A stretch of DNA of 64,000 nucleotides from NCBI GenBank assembly GCA_051162045.1, contig JBISDI010000003.1; one strand, 5' to 3'. The translations under genes and the position numbers were made by a program. The DNA comes from Anaerozeibacter quisquiliarum. Lineage in GTDB: Bacteria > Bacillota > Clostridia > Christensenellales > Aristaeellaceae. Position 1 is the first letter of the stretch. Each line of letters begins with the position of its first letter. Below, piece by piece: positions 17,140 to 26,614 of the stretch. The notes under the pieces are model-generated. The model was not told the origin of the DNA and did not search any database. It saw nothing but the letters and a program-made list of their open reading frames with translations.

Positions 17140-18775
17140 GGAATTCAACCTTATCCGAGAGAGGTGGATACGGGTGATGCGGCCGGACGGCGCGGTGGAG
17201 GAGCTATCGCTGCTTGAGCTACTGCGAGATGCGCACCGATGTCGCGGCCTCTGCGGCGAATTGCCGACGCAGGATGTCGCGATGCTGCGCCTGCTGCTGG
17301 CCGTGCTGCACGCGGTGTTCTCGGTCTATGAACCGGAGGGGGAGTATGTCGAGCTGCACAATCCAGAGGAGGCACTCGTGCGCTGGAAGGCGCTGTGGGA
17401 GCACGGTGCATTTCCCTACGAAATTCTCGAGGCGTATTTGACGCATTTTGAGGAGCGCTTTTACCTGTTCCATCCGACGCGACCGTTCTATCAGGTGGCG
17501 GGGATCGATAGAGGCACGGAGTACGCCTCCGCGAAACTCAACGGCGCGCTGGCCGAGAGCGCGAACAAGGTGCGCCTTTTTCCGCTGCGCACGGGGAGGG
17601 AAAAGGAGCGATTGCGCTATCCCGAGGCGGCGCGCTGGCTCCTATACGTCAATGCGTTTGACGACACATCCTCGAAGCCTTCGGTGCGCGGCGCGTCGAT
17701 GCCGAGCCCCGGCGTGGGCTGGCTCGGCAAGCTGGGGATCATCGTCGCCCTCGGGGGGAATCTCTTTGAGACGCTGATGCTCAATCTCGTGATGGCGCGG
17801 GATGCGGCGCAGAATCTCTGGGGTGAGGAGCGGCCGGCCTGGGAACTAGAACGGCCGCACGCCGCCGAGCGCACCGAGATCCCACTGCCCGACAACCTCT
17901 CCGAGCTCTACACGCTACAGTCGCGTAGATTGCTTTTGAAGCGGGAGGGGGAGTATGTCACCGGCTATTTGCTTCTCGGTGGGGACTTCTTCCCCAGGGA
18001 GAACGCACTCGTGGAGCCGATGACCGTTTGGCGCCTGGATGCCAAGAAGACCCCGGCGGAGTATCTGCCGCGCCGACACGACCCCGCGCGCCAGATGTGG
18101 CGGGACTTCTCCGCACTCTTTTCCTCCGGAGATTCGCGCAAGTTGCCCGGCATCGTCGAGTGGCTGGTGGAGCTTCGCAAGCGGGACTGGATTTCGCGCG
18201 CGCAGTTCCAATTTGAGATCACGGGCGTGAAGTATGGGGACAAGGACTTCTTTGTCGACGATGTCATGCAGGATTCAATCGCCTTCAATGCCGGGCTGCT
18301 TACGGCGATGGGCGACGCGTGGATGGGGCGCATCGTTGAGGAGATCCAAACGATCGAACTACTGGTGAACCGCGTCGGGCGGTTGGCGCAAGATCTTGCC
18401 AAGGCGGCGGGGGACAGCGATGGCGGCCACGCCCGGAACATGGCCAAGGAGCAGGCCTATTACCGGCTGGATTTGCCGTTTCGCGCGTGGCTCGAGGGCA
18501 TCGACCCGGCAGAGACCGAGATCGACGCCGCTTGCGATGCGTGGTGGGAGCGGGCGCGCGGAATTGTGCGTGCGCTCGGTGCGGAACTCGTGCACCGCTC
18601 CGGTGCGAATGCCTTTGTCGGGCGGACGATCACCGAGAACAAAAGATCCCGGCGCTATACGGCGCCGGAGGCATACAACTGGTTTCTTTACGGCACATCC
18701 AGCCGGGAGGCATTGAAGGGAGGACAGGACGATGGCGGACGAGGCAAGACGGACGGGGCTGTTCGTAAGCCATAG
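17129..18775 (+). CDS. casA: Cascade large subunit Cse1 (Cas8e)
   Basis: The 548-residue large subunit of the type I-E Cascade complex recognises the PAM and recruits Cas3. Typical features are the N-terminal FNLIRERWIRVMRPDG, ELPTQDVAMLRLLLAVLHAVF, the FHPTRPFYQV segment and ASMPSPGVGWLGKLG. ATG 17129 is preceded by AAGGAGG. The gene overlaps cas3 by 11 nt and cse2 by 44 nt, so translation is coupled. Sequence is intact and of the usual family length. Confidence 0.95.
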   Translation: MGDREFNLIRERWIRVMRPDGAVEELSLLELLRDAHRCRGLCGELPTQDVAMLRLLLAVLHAVFSVYEPEGEYVELHNPEEALVRWKALWEHGAFPYEILEAYLTHFEERFYLFHPTRPFYQVAGIDRGTEYASAKLNGALAESANKVRLFPLRTGREKERLRYPEAARWLLYVNAFDDTSSKPSVRGASMPSPGVGWLGKLGIIVALGGNLFETLMLNLVMARDAAQNLWGEERPAWELERPHAAERTEIPLPDNLSELYTLQSRRLLLKREGEYVTGYLLLGGDFFPRENALVEPMTVWRLDAKKTPAEYLPRRHDPARQMWRDFSALFSSGDSRKLPGIVEWLVELRKRDWISRAQFQFEITGVKYGDKDFFVDDVMQDSIAFNAGLLTAMGDAWMGRIVEEIQTIELLVNRVGRLAQDLAKAAGDSDGGHARNMAKEQAYYRLDLPFRAWLEGIDPAETEIDAACDAWWERARGIVRALGAELVHRSGANAFVGRTITENKRSRRYTAPEAYNWFLYGTSSREALKGGQDDGGRGKTDGAVRKP

Positions 18776-19310
18776 GATCAAGGCGCTCGCGGGCGGAGGC
18801 GAATCGGCGATGCGCGCGACGCTGGCACAGCTTCGGCGCGGAATCGGCAAGCCACCGGGAAGCGCGCCGGAACTTTGGAACGCAACATTTCAGGGCCTTC
18901 CGGAGGACCTGATGGGCGCGGGCAACAAACCCACGCGCGCCGAGTGGGCGGTGCACACCGCGCTCACGCTCTATGCGCTGCACCAACAGGGGAAATCCCC
19001 GCGGGAGAAGTCCATGCACCGGCAGGGGCACCGGCTGGGCATGGCAGTGCGCGATCTGGTGCATGGAGAGGACGAAGAATCCCGCATCAAACGCCGGTTC
19101 GACGCCGTCGCGACTGCGGGCGGCCTGATCGAGCTCTCGAACCATCTGCGGGGGCTGATACAGTTGCTAAAGAGTGAGGATATTGCGCTCGACTATGCGC
19201 AATTGACCGAGGACATCTACCGCTATCAGTTTTCCGGTGCGCGCGATTCCGTGCGCCTCAACTGGGGCAGGGATTTTTATCGTTTCAAACAGGCGCAGGA
19301 TGGCGAATAA
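18732..19310 (+). CDS. casB: Cascade small subunit Cse2
   Basis: The 192-residue Cse2 stabilises the R-loop along the Cascade belly. It is recognised by its length, all-helical basic sequence (RATLAQLRRGIGKPPGSAPE, YALHQQGK, RLGMAVRDL, RRFDAVATAGGLIELSNHLR) and location between cse1 and cas7. It starts inside the cse1 gene (44-nt overlap) with GGAGG near 18720, and is followed by a 13-nt gap to cas7. Confidence 0.93.
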   Translation: MADEARRTGLFVSHRIKALAGGGESAMRATLAQLRRGIGKPPGSAPELWNATFQGLPEDLMGAGNKPTRAEWAVHTALTLYALHQQGKSPREKSMHRQGHRLGMAVRDLVHGEDEESRIKRRFDAVATAGGLIELSNHLRGLIQLLKSEDIALDYAQLTEDIYRYQFSGARDSVRLNWGRDFYRFKQAQDGE

Positions 19311-19323
19311 AGGAGGAATTTCT

Positions 19324-20397
19324 ATGAACGGCAACGAGAGGTTGTTTCTGGATGTACATGTGATACAGACTGTGCCCCCGAGCTGTGTAAACCGCGATGA
19401 TACCGGCAGCCCCAAGACCGCCTTCTACGGCGGCGTCACACGCGCGCGCGCATCGTCGCAGAGCTGGAAGCGCGCCATGCGCATGATGTTCCGCGATACC
19501 TTCACCGAGGACAGGCTCGGCTATCGCACGAAGAAGATCGTCGGCCTCGTGGCGGAGGAGATCCGCAAGCTCGGCGACGAGAAGCCGGAGGCAAGCGCGC
19601 GGAAGATTCTCGAGACCGCGGGACTCAAGATCAAGTCGGAAGACAAGGGAACCGACGCCCTGTTCTTCATGAGCGCCGCGCAGGCGCAGGCACTGGCGGA
19701 GCTAATCGTGCAAAACCCGAAGGCGGACAAGAAGATGGCGCAGGCGGCTTTGCGGGAGAGTCCGAGCGTGGACATCGCGCTCTTTGGCCGCATGGTGGCC
19801 GACGATCCGACACTCAACAACGATGCCAGCGCGCAGGTCGCGCATGCCATCTCGACCCACAGGGTAGCCAATGAATACGATTACTTTACCGCCGTGGACG
19901 ATATGTCGCCCGAGGACAACGCCGGCGCCGGCCACATCGGCATGGTCGAGTTCAATTCCGCCACGCTCTACCGCTATGCCACCATTGCGGTGCACGAGTT
20001 GTATAGGCAGCTCAAGGGTGGCGCAATCGACGTGGCGTGCGAGTTCGTCCGCGCGTTTGCAACCTCCATGCCAACAGGCAAGCAGAACACCTTCGCCAAC
20101 CGCACGCTGCCGGACGCGATGCTCGTGACCCTCAGGACGGATCAGCCGCTGAATCTCGTCGGCGCGTTTGAAAGGCCGGTGCCCGCGAGCGACGAGGGAT
20201 ATGCCGCCGCGTCTGCAAAGCGGCTCTCAGCGCATGCGATGGAATCGTACATGAGCTTCGCAGGCGAGCCGGAGGCGGCCTATGTGGTCGGCAAGCTGCT
20301 GAGCGATCTCGGCGAGGCCGTGCCCATGTCCTCGGCGCTGGACGCACTCGCCGTCGATCTCAGTGCGCGCCTGACGGGCGAAGGAGCGGCCAAATGA
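19324..20397 (+). CDS. cas7: Cascade backbone subunit Cas7 (Cse4/CasC)
   Basis: The 357-residue backbone protein of Cascade wraps the crRNA as a six-copy filament. Family hallmarks: FLDVHVIQTVPPSCVNRDDTG at the start, GGVTRARASSQSWKRAMR, then HIGMVEFNSATLYRYATI and RVASENT-like C-terminal segments. ATG 19324 has AAAGGAGGAATT upstream, which rules out the longer frame from 19237. Its stop overlaps the cas5 start as ATGA. Confidence 0.96.
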   Translation: MNGNERLFLDVHVIQTVPPSCVNRDDTGSPKTAFYGGVTRARASSQSWKRAMRMMFRDTFTEDRLGYRTKKIVGLVAEEIRKLGDEKPEASARKILETAGLKIKSEDKGTDALFFMSAAQAQALAELIVQNPKADKKMAQAALRESPSVDIALFGRMVADDPTLNNDASAQVAHAISTHRVANEYDYFTAVDDMSPEDNAGAGHIGMVEFNSATLYRYATIAVHELYRQLKGGAIDVACEFVRAFATSMPTGKQNTFANRTLPDAMLVTLRTDQPLNLVGAFERPVPASDEGYAAASAKRLSAHAMESYMSFAGEPEAAYVVGKLLSDLGEAVPMSSALDALAVDLSARLTGEGAAK

Positions 20398-21056
20398 GCA
20401 CGCTTTTGATGCGGCTGGCCGCGCCGATGCAATCCTGGGGCGTCGACGCAAAGTACGACCGCAGGGGAACAGAGCGCGCGCCGACCAAGAGCGGCGTGAT
20501 CGGGCTCGCCGCGGCGGCGCTTGGCAGGCATCGCCATGCGGGTATCGAGGATCTCGCCGCGCTGCGCTTTGGCGTGCGCATCGATCGCGAGGGCGTGCTG
20601 CTGCGCGACTATCACACGGCAAAGAGCAGCAAATCCGCCTATGTGACAAACCGCTATTACCTCTGCGGCGCGATCTTTCTGGCCGGGCTCGAGGGGGAGG
20701 AAATGCTGCTTCTTGAGATCGAGCGCGCGCTCACAAGCCCCCGGTTTCCGCTGTTTCTGGGCAGGCGTTCGTGCCCGCCGGAGGGCAGAATATCGCTCGG
20801 CCTGCGCGAAGGATCGCTGGGCGAAGCGCTCGCGAGCGAGCCGCCGCTTGCAGAAGACGGGCAATCCCGGATGCGCATTCAAATGGATGGAGAGGCGGGA
20901 GGGGATGCGCGCTTCGCTTGCGATGTGCCGCTGTCGTTTGATCAAAGGCGGCGGGAATATGGATTTCGGAGCGTATGCGAGGCGTATGCCGCGTCGAACA
21001 CAACGCCCGCGCAGCCGCCGACGCTGCACGATCCGATGCGCGAATTGGAGGGATGA
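20394..21056 (+). CDS. cas5: Cas5e (CasD)
   Basis: The 220-residue Cas5e binds the 5' handle of the crRNA and joins the Cas7 filament to Cse1. Signatures are the opening STLLMRLAAPMQSWGVDAKYDRR, TKSGVIGLAAAALGRHR and the glycine-rich loop in FLGRRSCPP. It overlaps cas7 by 4 nt at its start (ATGA). Length is usual for the family. Confidence 0.95.
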   Translation: MSTLLMRLAAPMQSWGVDAKYDRRGTERAPTKSGVIGLAAAALGRHRHAGIEDLAALRFGVRIDREGVLLRDYHTAKSSKSAYVTNRYYLCGAIFLAGLEGEEMLLLEIERALTSPRFPLFLGRRSCPPEGRISLGLREGSLGEALASEPPLAEDGQSRMRIQMDGEAGGDARFACDVPLSFDQRRREYGFRSVCEAYAASNTTPAQPPTLHDPMRELEG

Positions 21057-21058
21057 CG

Positions 21059-21703
21059 ATGTATCTATCGAGAATTGTCCTCGATGCGGGCAGGAGCGAA
21101 ACCATGCGGCTGATGGCATTTCCAAATCTGCTGCATGGTGCGGTGGAAGGGTGCTTCAGCGGCGCGCGGCGGCGCAACCTCTGGCGCGTCGACGCCCTCG
21201 GCGGCCAGCCCTACCTGATGATTCTAAGCGAAGTGCCGCCGGATTTTGAAGCGCTTGCCAAGCGATATGGCAGGGAGGGTCTCTCGCCCTCGTGGGAAGT
21301 GAAGCCATATGACGCATTTATGAATCGCCTCGCCGCTGGCCAGCGATGGCAGTTCCGTCTGCGCGCCAACCCCGTGCGCAGCAGCACGCGGGAGCGCGAG
21401 GGGGAGAGGAGCCGCGGCAGGCTGTACAATCACGTTACGCTTGACCAGCAGAGGGCCTGGCTTGTCGAACGCGCCGAAGCGCACGGATTCGCCGTGGAGG
21501 AGAATGCGTTCGATGTGGTGCACAGTCAGTGGCACAAATTCCGCAAAGGCGGCGGCGAGGTGTCGTTGCTTGCGGTGACCTTTGAGGGCAGGCTGACCAT
21601 ATCCGATCCCGCGCTATTCCGGGAACTGCTCGCGGGGGGCATCGGAAGGGGCAAGGCATATGGCTGTGGCCTGATGACGATTGCGCGCATCGGAGGGCGA
21701 TGA
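21059..21703 (+). CDS. cas6: Cas6e crRNA endoribonuclease (CasE)
   Basis: This 214-residue protein cleaves the repeat hairpin to make crRNA. It has the type I-E opening MYLSRIVLD and a histidine at residue 26 (NLLHGAVEG) in the place of the known catalytic His. The C-terminal glycine-rich loop GGIGRGKAYGCGLM is clear. I chose ATG 21059 because GGAGGG sits 6 nt upstream; ATG 21053, overlapping cas5, is possible. The end overlaps cas1 by 4 nt. Confidence 0.94.
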   Translation: MYLSRIVLDAGRSETMRLMAFPNLLHGAVEGCFSGARRRNLWRVDALGGQPYLMILSEVPPDFEALAKRYGREGLSPSWEVKPYDAFMNRLAAGQRWQFRLRANPVRSSTREREGERSRGRLYNHVTLDQQRAWLVERAEAHGFAVEENAFDVVHSQWHKFRKGGGEVSLLAVTFEGRLTISDPALFRELLAGGIGRGKAYGCGLMTIARIGGR

Positions 21704-22704
21704 AGGTGGCGGATATTCCCGGAATTGAGAAGCCCGATCTGCATGTGCTGCCGCAGATTCGCGACAGGATGTCCTTCCTGTACCTTGAACGCTGCCTGAT
21801 CAACCGGCAGGATGGGGCGATCACCGTCGCCGATGCGCGGGGCACGGTGCACGTTCCCGCAGCATCGCTCGGCGTGCTGCTGCTCGGCCCCGGCACTTCG
21901 ATCTCGCACCGCGCGATGGAATTGATCGGCGATACCGGAACCAGCATCATTTGGGTGGGCGAACATGGCGTGCGCTTCTATGCGCACGGCCGCCCGCTCA
22001 CCCATTCGTCGAGATTGCTCGTCCGGCAGGCGGAACTGGTCTCGAACATGCGCCGGCGCCTCGCCGTCGCGCGCAGGATGTATCAGATGCGCTTCCCGGA
22101 CGAGGATGTGTCGACCCTTACCATGCAGCAGCTGCGCGGACGCGAGGGCGCGCGCATTCGCGCCACCTACAGGGCGGCCTCCCGAGAGACCGGCGTGCCT
22201 TGGCATGGGCGCGAATATGACCCGGCGAACTTTGAGGCCGGTAATGCCATCAACATGGCCCTCTCGTCGGCGCATGCCTGCCTCTACGGCGTCGTTCACA
22301 GCGTGATCGCAGCGCTCGGCTGCTCGCCTGGGCTGGGTTTTGTGCACACCGGGCACGAGCGATCGTTCGTCTACGACATCGCCGATCTCTACAAGGCGGA
22401 AATCACGATTCCCATCGCGTTCAGGGTCGCGTCCGAAAACCCCGCCGACGCCGGCGGCGTCACGAGGCGCGCCGTGCGCGATGCCATTTCCGATGGCCGC
22501 ATACTTGAGCGGATCACAACGGATGTGCGAAAGCTGCTGTTGGGAGAGGAGGCCGCCCTTGAGGAGCCGCAGGCCAATGTGCTCTATCTCTGGGATGAAA
22601 AGGGCGGATTGGCCGCGAGCGGGAACGCCTATGGGCGGGATATGGATGCCATGTTCCTGCACGCAGATGCGGTGGGAAGTGGTACGCTGGTGCATAGTGA
22701 TTGA
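21700..22704 (+). CDS. cas1: Cas1 integrase (type I-E)
   Basis: The 334-residue Cas1 catalyses spacer insertion into the array with Cas2. The family core is visible: PQIRDRMSFLYLERC at the N-terminus, HTGHERSFVYDIADLYK with catalytic His and Asp, and the Glu of SENPADAGG. The C-terminal tail (DMDAMFLHADA) is family-typical. The start overlaps cas6 as ATGA. Length is a little longer than average for Cas1e but otherwise ordinary. Confidence 0.96.
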   Translation: MKVADIPGIEKPDLHVLPQIRDRMSFLYLERCLINRQDGAITVADARGTVHVPAASLGVLLLGPGTSISHRAMELIGDTGTSIIWVGEHGVRFYAHGRPLTHSSRLLVRQAELVSNMRRRLAVARRMYQMRFPDEDVSTLTMQQLRGREGARIRATYRAASRETGVPWHGREYDPANFEAGNAINMALSSAHACLYGVVHSVIAALGCSPGLGFVHTGHERSFVYDIADLYKAEITIPIAFRVASENPADAGGVTRRAVRDAISDGRILERITTDVRKLLLGEEAALEEPQANVLYLWDEKGGLAASGNAYGRDMDAMFLHADAVGSGTLVHSD

Positions 22705-22716
22705 GGTGGTGAAGCG

Positions 22717-23601
22717 ATGCTCGTCCTGACGCTCACAGATTGTCCTCCCGCGCTGCGCGGGGATCTGACGAAATGGCTGCAGGAGATTGATACAGGGGTT
22801 TATGTGGGGCATGTCAGCGCTCGCGTGCGGGAGGAGTTGTGGAAGAAGGTTTGTGACAATGCCAAATGCGGCCGTGCGACGATCGTGTTCAGCGCCCGGA
22901 ACGAACAGCGAATGGACTTTCGCGTGCACAACGCACGCTTAAAGCCGATTGACTTTGATGGGTTCAAGCTGATGCTGCGCCCTGCGCCCGCTTTTACGCC
23001 CGTCGCAGAGGTCAAACCCAGCCATAGCAACGCGTCGAAGATGCACATGGCCCGTGCGATGAGCGGAAAACCGCGTCGAAAAAGCCCCGCCCTAGAGCGA
23101 TATGCCGTGATCGATCTTGAAACGACGGGCCTTTCGCCCGAGCACGATGAAATCATTGAAGTTGGCGCACTGATCGTCTGCGCAGGACAGATCGAGGCGG
23201 AATTTCAAGAACTCCTGCGTCCCAAAGCGCGCATTTCGCCGGAGATCGAACGCCTCACGGGGTTAACCGGGGCATTGCTGGAGGCGGAGGGCAAGACTCT
23301 GCAGGAGGTAATGCCGGCATTCCTGCAATTCATCGGCCCGCTGCCGGTCATCTCGCACAATGCGGAATTCGACTGCAATTTCCTGCGCGCCGCATGCGGA
23401 GATTGCGAATTGCCTCTGTTTTCGAACCCATCCATCGACACATGCGAACTGGCAAGGCGGACGGTAAAGGACGTCCCCGATTGCAAACTGCAGACGCTGG
23501 CCGAACACTTCCAACTGACCGTGAGTGCAAAGCACCGCAGCCTAGCGGACTGCCTGACCACAAAGCAGCTCTACGAGAAACTAAATGAAATGAGGGGATA
23601 A
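22717..23601 (+). CDS. cas2: Cas2 fused to a DnaQ-like 3'-5' exonuclease
   Basis: A 294-residue fusion. Residues 1-90 are Cas2e (LVLTLTDCPPALRGDLTKW, ARVREELWKKV, RIDFRVHN-like core). Residues about 128-290 are a DEDDh exonuclease: VIDLETTGLSPEHDEIIE (motif I), SHNAEFDCNFLR (motif II) and HRSLADCLTT (motif III). A short proline-rich, basic linker joins them. Cas2 bridges two Cas1 dimers, and in known fusions the DnaQ part trims prespacers to integration length. It starts 12 nt after cas1 and ends 39 nt before the first repeat. Confidence 0.95.
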   Translation: MLVLTLTDCPPALRGDLTKWLQEIDTGVYVGHVSARVREELWKKVCDNAKCGRATIVFSARNEQRMDFRVHNARLKPIDFDGFKLMLRPAPAFTPVAEVKPSHSNASKMHMARAMSGKPRRKSPALERYAVIDLETTGLSPEHDEIIEVGALIVCAGQIEAEFQELLRPKARISPEIERLTGLTGALLEAEGKTLQEVMPAFLQFIGPLPVISHNAEFDCNFLRAACGDCELPLFSNPSIDTCELARRTVKDVPDCKLQTLAEHFQLTVSAKHRSLADCLTTKQLYEKLNEMRG

Positions 23602-23640
23602 GCTTTCCAAAAAGGTACGAATTTGTTGACTTTTCCAAGC
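23602..23640 (+). promoter_or_regulatory. Very short leader between cas2 and the array
   Basis: Only 39 nt separate the cas2 stop from the first repeat. The stretch is AT-rich (GGTACGAATTTGTTGACTTTT) and contains TTGACT, a possible -35, whose -10 would fall inside the first repeat. A leader of ordinary length would have to overlap the end of cas2. Confidence 0.45.
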
Positions 23641-25803
23641 CTGCTCCCCGCGTGTGCGGGGGTGATCCTGCAAGACCACAGGTCGCAGCATGGCGTGAAT
23701 ACTGCTCCCCGCGTGTGCGGGGGTGATCCTTGGATAACACCGTCCACAAGCTGCGCATTTGCCTGCTCCCCGCGTGTGCGGGGGTGATCCTCCAAGGTCA
23801 ATCGCTCGGCTGTCACCCAACAGCTGCTCCCCGCGTGTGCGGGGGTGATCCCAAGTATTTCCCATTGGCACCTCAAGATAGCCGCTGCTCCCCGCGTGTG
23901 CGGGGGTGATCCCATATAGGAAATGACGTCACGATTGTCACGCTGCTGCTCCCCGCGTGTGCGGGGGTGATCCTATCGCGTCTACCCGCCCTAGCGCGAG
24001 GAAATGCTGCTCCCCGCGTGTGCGGGGGTGATCCTTGTACGATATGCTTGCAGTTTTTATAAGGGACTGCTCCCCGCGTGTGCGGGGGTGATCCCCAGTG
24101 GGAAAAAGTAAGGCGGATGTTACAGGACTGCTCCCCGCGTGTGCGGGGGTGATCCCCCGAGCACATCGAGCGATGGCTTGGCGACCTGCTGCTCCCCGCG
24201 TGTGCGGGGGTGATCCTCCGACCAAGATGGACTACATTGCCGGTGAACTCTGCTCCCCGCGTGTGCGGGGGTGATCCCCAATGTTCCCACGCTTCGTCTA
24301 TGTTATTCGCCTGCTCCCCGCGTGTGCGGGGGTGATCCTTCGTATACCACCGGCTTTGCGGCGTCGTAGTCCTGCTCCCCGCGTGTGCGGGGGTGATCCT
24401 TCGTATACCACCGGCTTTGCGGCGTCGTAGTCCTGCTCCCCGCGTGTGCGGGGGTGATCCCGATGAAGCTAATCAAAACGGGTCGTGCAAGTCCTGCTCC
24501 CCGCGTGTGCGGGGGTGATCCCTGTATCCGCAAGTCGTGATCCATGGCGTTGGCCTGCTCCCCGCGTGTGCGGGGGGTGATCCTCTTTTAGGCTATCTGT
24601 TGCTTGTACTGGCTAACTGCTCCCCGCGTGTGCGGGGGTGATCCTCTTTTAGGCTATCTGTTGCTTGTACTGGCTAACTGCTCCCCGCGTGTGCGGGGGT
24701 GATCCCGCCGCCAAGGTGGCAATGATACAGCACTCATGCTGCTCCCCGCGTGTGCGGGGGTGATCCTCGCGACTATCGAAGCAATCGCCAACGCAATGGC
24801 TGCTCCCCGCGTGTGCGGGGGTGATCCCTGCGACAGGGCCTCGGCTGTCGTTCGGTCAAGCTGCTCCCCGCGTGTGCGGGGGTGATCCCCCCATGTTCGT
24901 ACCGCTTGTGATAGTATGGCTCTGCTCCCCGCGTGTGCGGGGGTGATCCTAGGCCAGTGTCAAGAACCAGCGCGCCGGAAGGCTGCTCCCCGCGTGTGCG
25001 GGGGTGATCCCGCCACCGACGTAGACGTATGGCTGCCGTGGTGCTGCTCCCCGCGTGTGCGGGGGTGATCCCCGCTGGAGTACAGGCATTGAGGACTTGG
25101 ATGCCTGCTCCCCGCGTGTGCGGGGGTGATCCTTTCTGCATCAAAGGGCCAGGACGGTTCATACTCTGCTCCCCGCGTGTGCGGGGGTGATCCCGCGATC
25201 ACAATCGAGATGGCGGTCATGATCCACTGCTCCCCGCGTGTGCGGGGGTGATCCTATCGTCAGCCGTCCAGTAGTCCGTACCGCGCACTGCTCCCCGCGT
25301 GTGCGGGGGTGATCCTAAGAGAGTGGAGGACACTGGAATGAACACGAACTGCTCCCCGCGTGTGCGGGGGTGATCCTCGCCGGGCAGCAGCTGGGGGATA
25401 TAAGGGACGCTGCTCCCCGCGTGTGCGGGGGTGATCCCCGCGCAGGATCGGCGGCGGACAGGACGGTCACCTGCTCCCCGCGTGTGCGGGGGTGATCCCT
25501 GTATCCGTATGTCGTGATCCATTGCGTTGGCCTGCTCCCCGCGTATGCGGGGGTGATCCTACCGCATAAGCAAACGGGTTAGCCGCCACCTTCTGCTCCC
25601 CGCGTGTGCGGGGGTGATCCCGGGCATTGGCCACCATTGGCGCATATACGCGTCTGCTCCCCGCGTGTGCGGGGGTGATCCTCCACCACCCGCCGCACGA
25701 TCAGCCGCCACAGGCTGCTCCCCGCGTGTGCGGGGGTGATCCCGGCATACGAAACTTGGCAGGCGGGGCTGCACACTGCTCCCCGCGTGTGCAGGGGTGA
25801 TCC
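23641..25803 (+). CRISPR. Type I-E CRISPR array, 36 repeats and 35 spacers
   Basis: The 28-bp repeat core is CTGCTCCCCGCGTG + TGCGGGGGTGATCC, with 33-nt spacers (period 61), starting at 23641, 23702, 23763 and so on to 25776. The hairpin CCCCGC/GCGGGG and the GTGATCC end give the crRNA 5' handle, so transcription runs on the plus strand, as for cas. One repeat (24555) has an extra G, the spacer starting at 24035 is one base shorter, the repeat at 25532 has GTATGC, and the last repeat (25776) has GTGTGCAGG. Spacers 12/13 and 16/17 are identical neighbours, and spacers 15 and 31 differ at about three bases. Confidence 0.98.
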
Positions 25804-25929
25804 TATGCGGATCAACAAGACGTTGCGAAGCCCGTCTGCCGATTGGTCGCTGAAGTATGTGCTGAAAGCCTTGGCCATGTGGCTGAGTTTCAACTCCCGC
25901 AGTTTGGAGGCGGTTGCTTTGTCGAGCAT
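25804..25929 (-). pseudogene. istB: IS21-family IstB, N-terminal fragment
   Basis: The frame opens MLDKATASKLRELKLSHMAK, the IstB start, directly overlapping the istA stop as ATGA, and breaks off after about 42 residues at the last CRISPR repeat. The ATP-binding P-loop region is gone. It marks a broken IS21 element joined to the end of the array. Confidence 0.7.
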
Positions 25930-26603
25930 CAGTCCCGCCCCCTTCCAAAATAGGCGGCTCCCCGCGTGAAGCCGACATTGGACGGCTTGGCGGGTTCTGA
26001 TTCCTCTTCGAGGATCAAGTCCTGCCCGGATTTGAGGATTGTCTGGACGCTTTTCCAGCTGGGGCGCGGCGAGTAGCGCAGCGCCTTCGCGCAGGCGGCG
26101 TCCAACCGCTGGGGAGCGTATGTTTCCGCCATCTGGAGAAGGCCCATGCAGGCCTTGTACCCCTGCTGCTCCACCTTGTGCCCTGCGAGGATCGCTTCCA
26201 CCATGCCGGCGGCGCTCGGCCCGATCTTCGCCGCCCACTTTCTGAACCTGTCCCCGTTCCACTCCAGGAATTTCCGCTGGTTCGGGGTCAAGTGGTCGTC
26301 AGCGGTGCTGTACTGCCCCTTGGGGCCGTACAGGCGCGGATGGGAGCAGATGCGGTTGCCGTCGCAGAGGACTTCGACCGCATACCGCGTGAGCCGCACA
26401 TCCACCTTGCGCTTGATGTAGTCGAATGGCACGGAGTAGTTTTGGAAATCCACCTGGATATGGCCGCCTAACTGAACCGTGGCTTTCCGGTACTCCGCCA
26501 GTTCGAACGGATGGCTCGGTAGCTTCTGCAGATAGGTCTTCTCCTGCGCGAACAGGCTGGCGCGGCTGCCCTCCTTTTTCTGGAACGGCCTTTCGACAGC
26601 TAA
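25929..26603 (-). pseudogene. istA: IS21-family transposase IstA, C-terminal fragment
   Basis: The minus-strand frame carries the C-terminal IstA segment: FQKKEGSRASLFAQEK, PFELAEYRKATVQ, YSVPFDYIKRKVDVRLTR, GNRICSHPRLYG and the ending GFTRGAAYFG. The DDE catalytic domain upstream is missing; beyond 26603 the frame runs into a tandem repeat. It is a dead copy. Transposition functions are lost. Confidence 0.85.
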
Positions 26604-26614
26604 CGCGCGCCCAG

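Noticed and set aside
23641..25803. Self-targeting spacers against the adjacent prophage
   Set aside because: No clear spacer match to 611-14065 was found by eye; a full alignment of all 35 spacers would decide.
25955..25966. A 12-base match to the CRISPR repeat inside istA
   Set aside because: The bases encode the conserved IstA ending (FTRGA), so the match is coincidental.
23571..25978. Several minus-strand frames with GSPPHTRGA / DHPRTRGEQ repeats
   Set aside because: They are translations of the CRISPR repeats and spacers, not genes.
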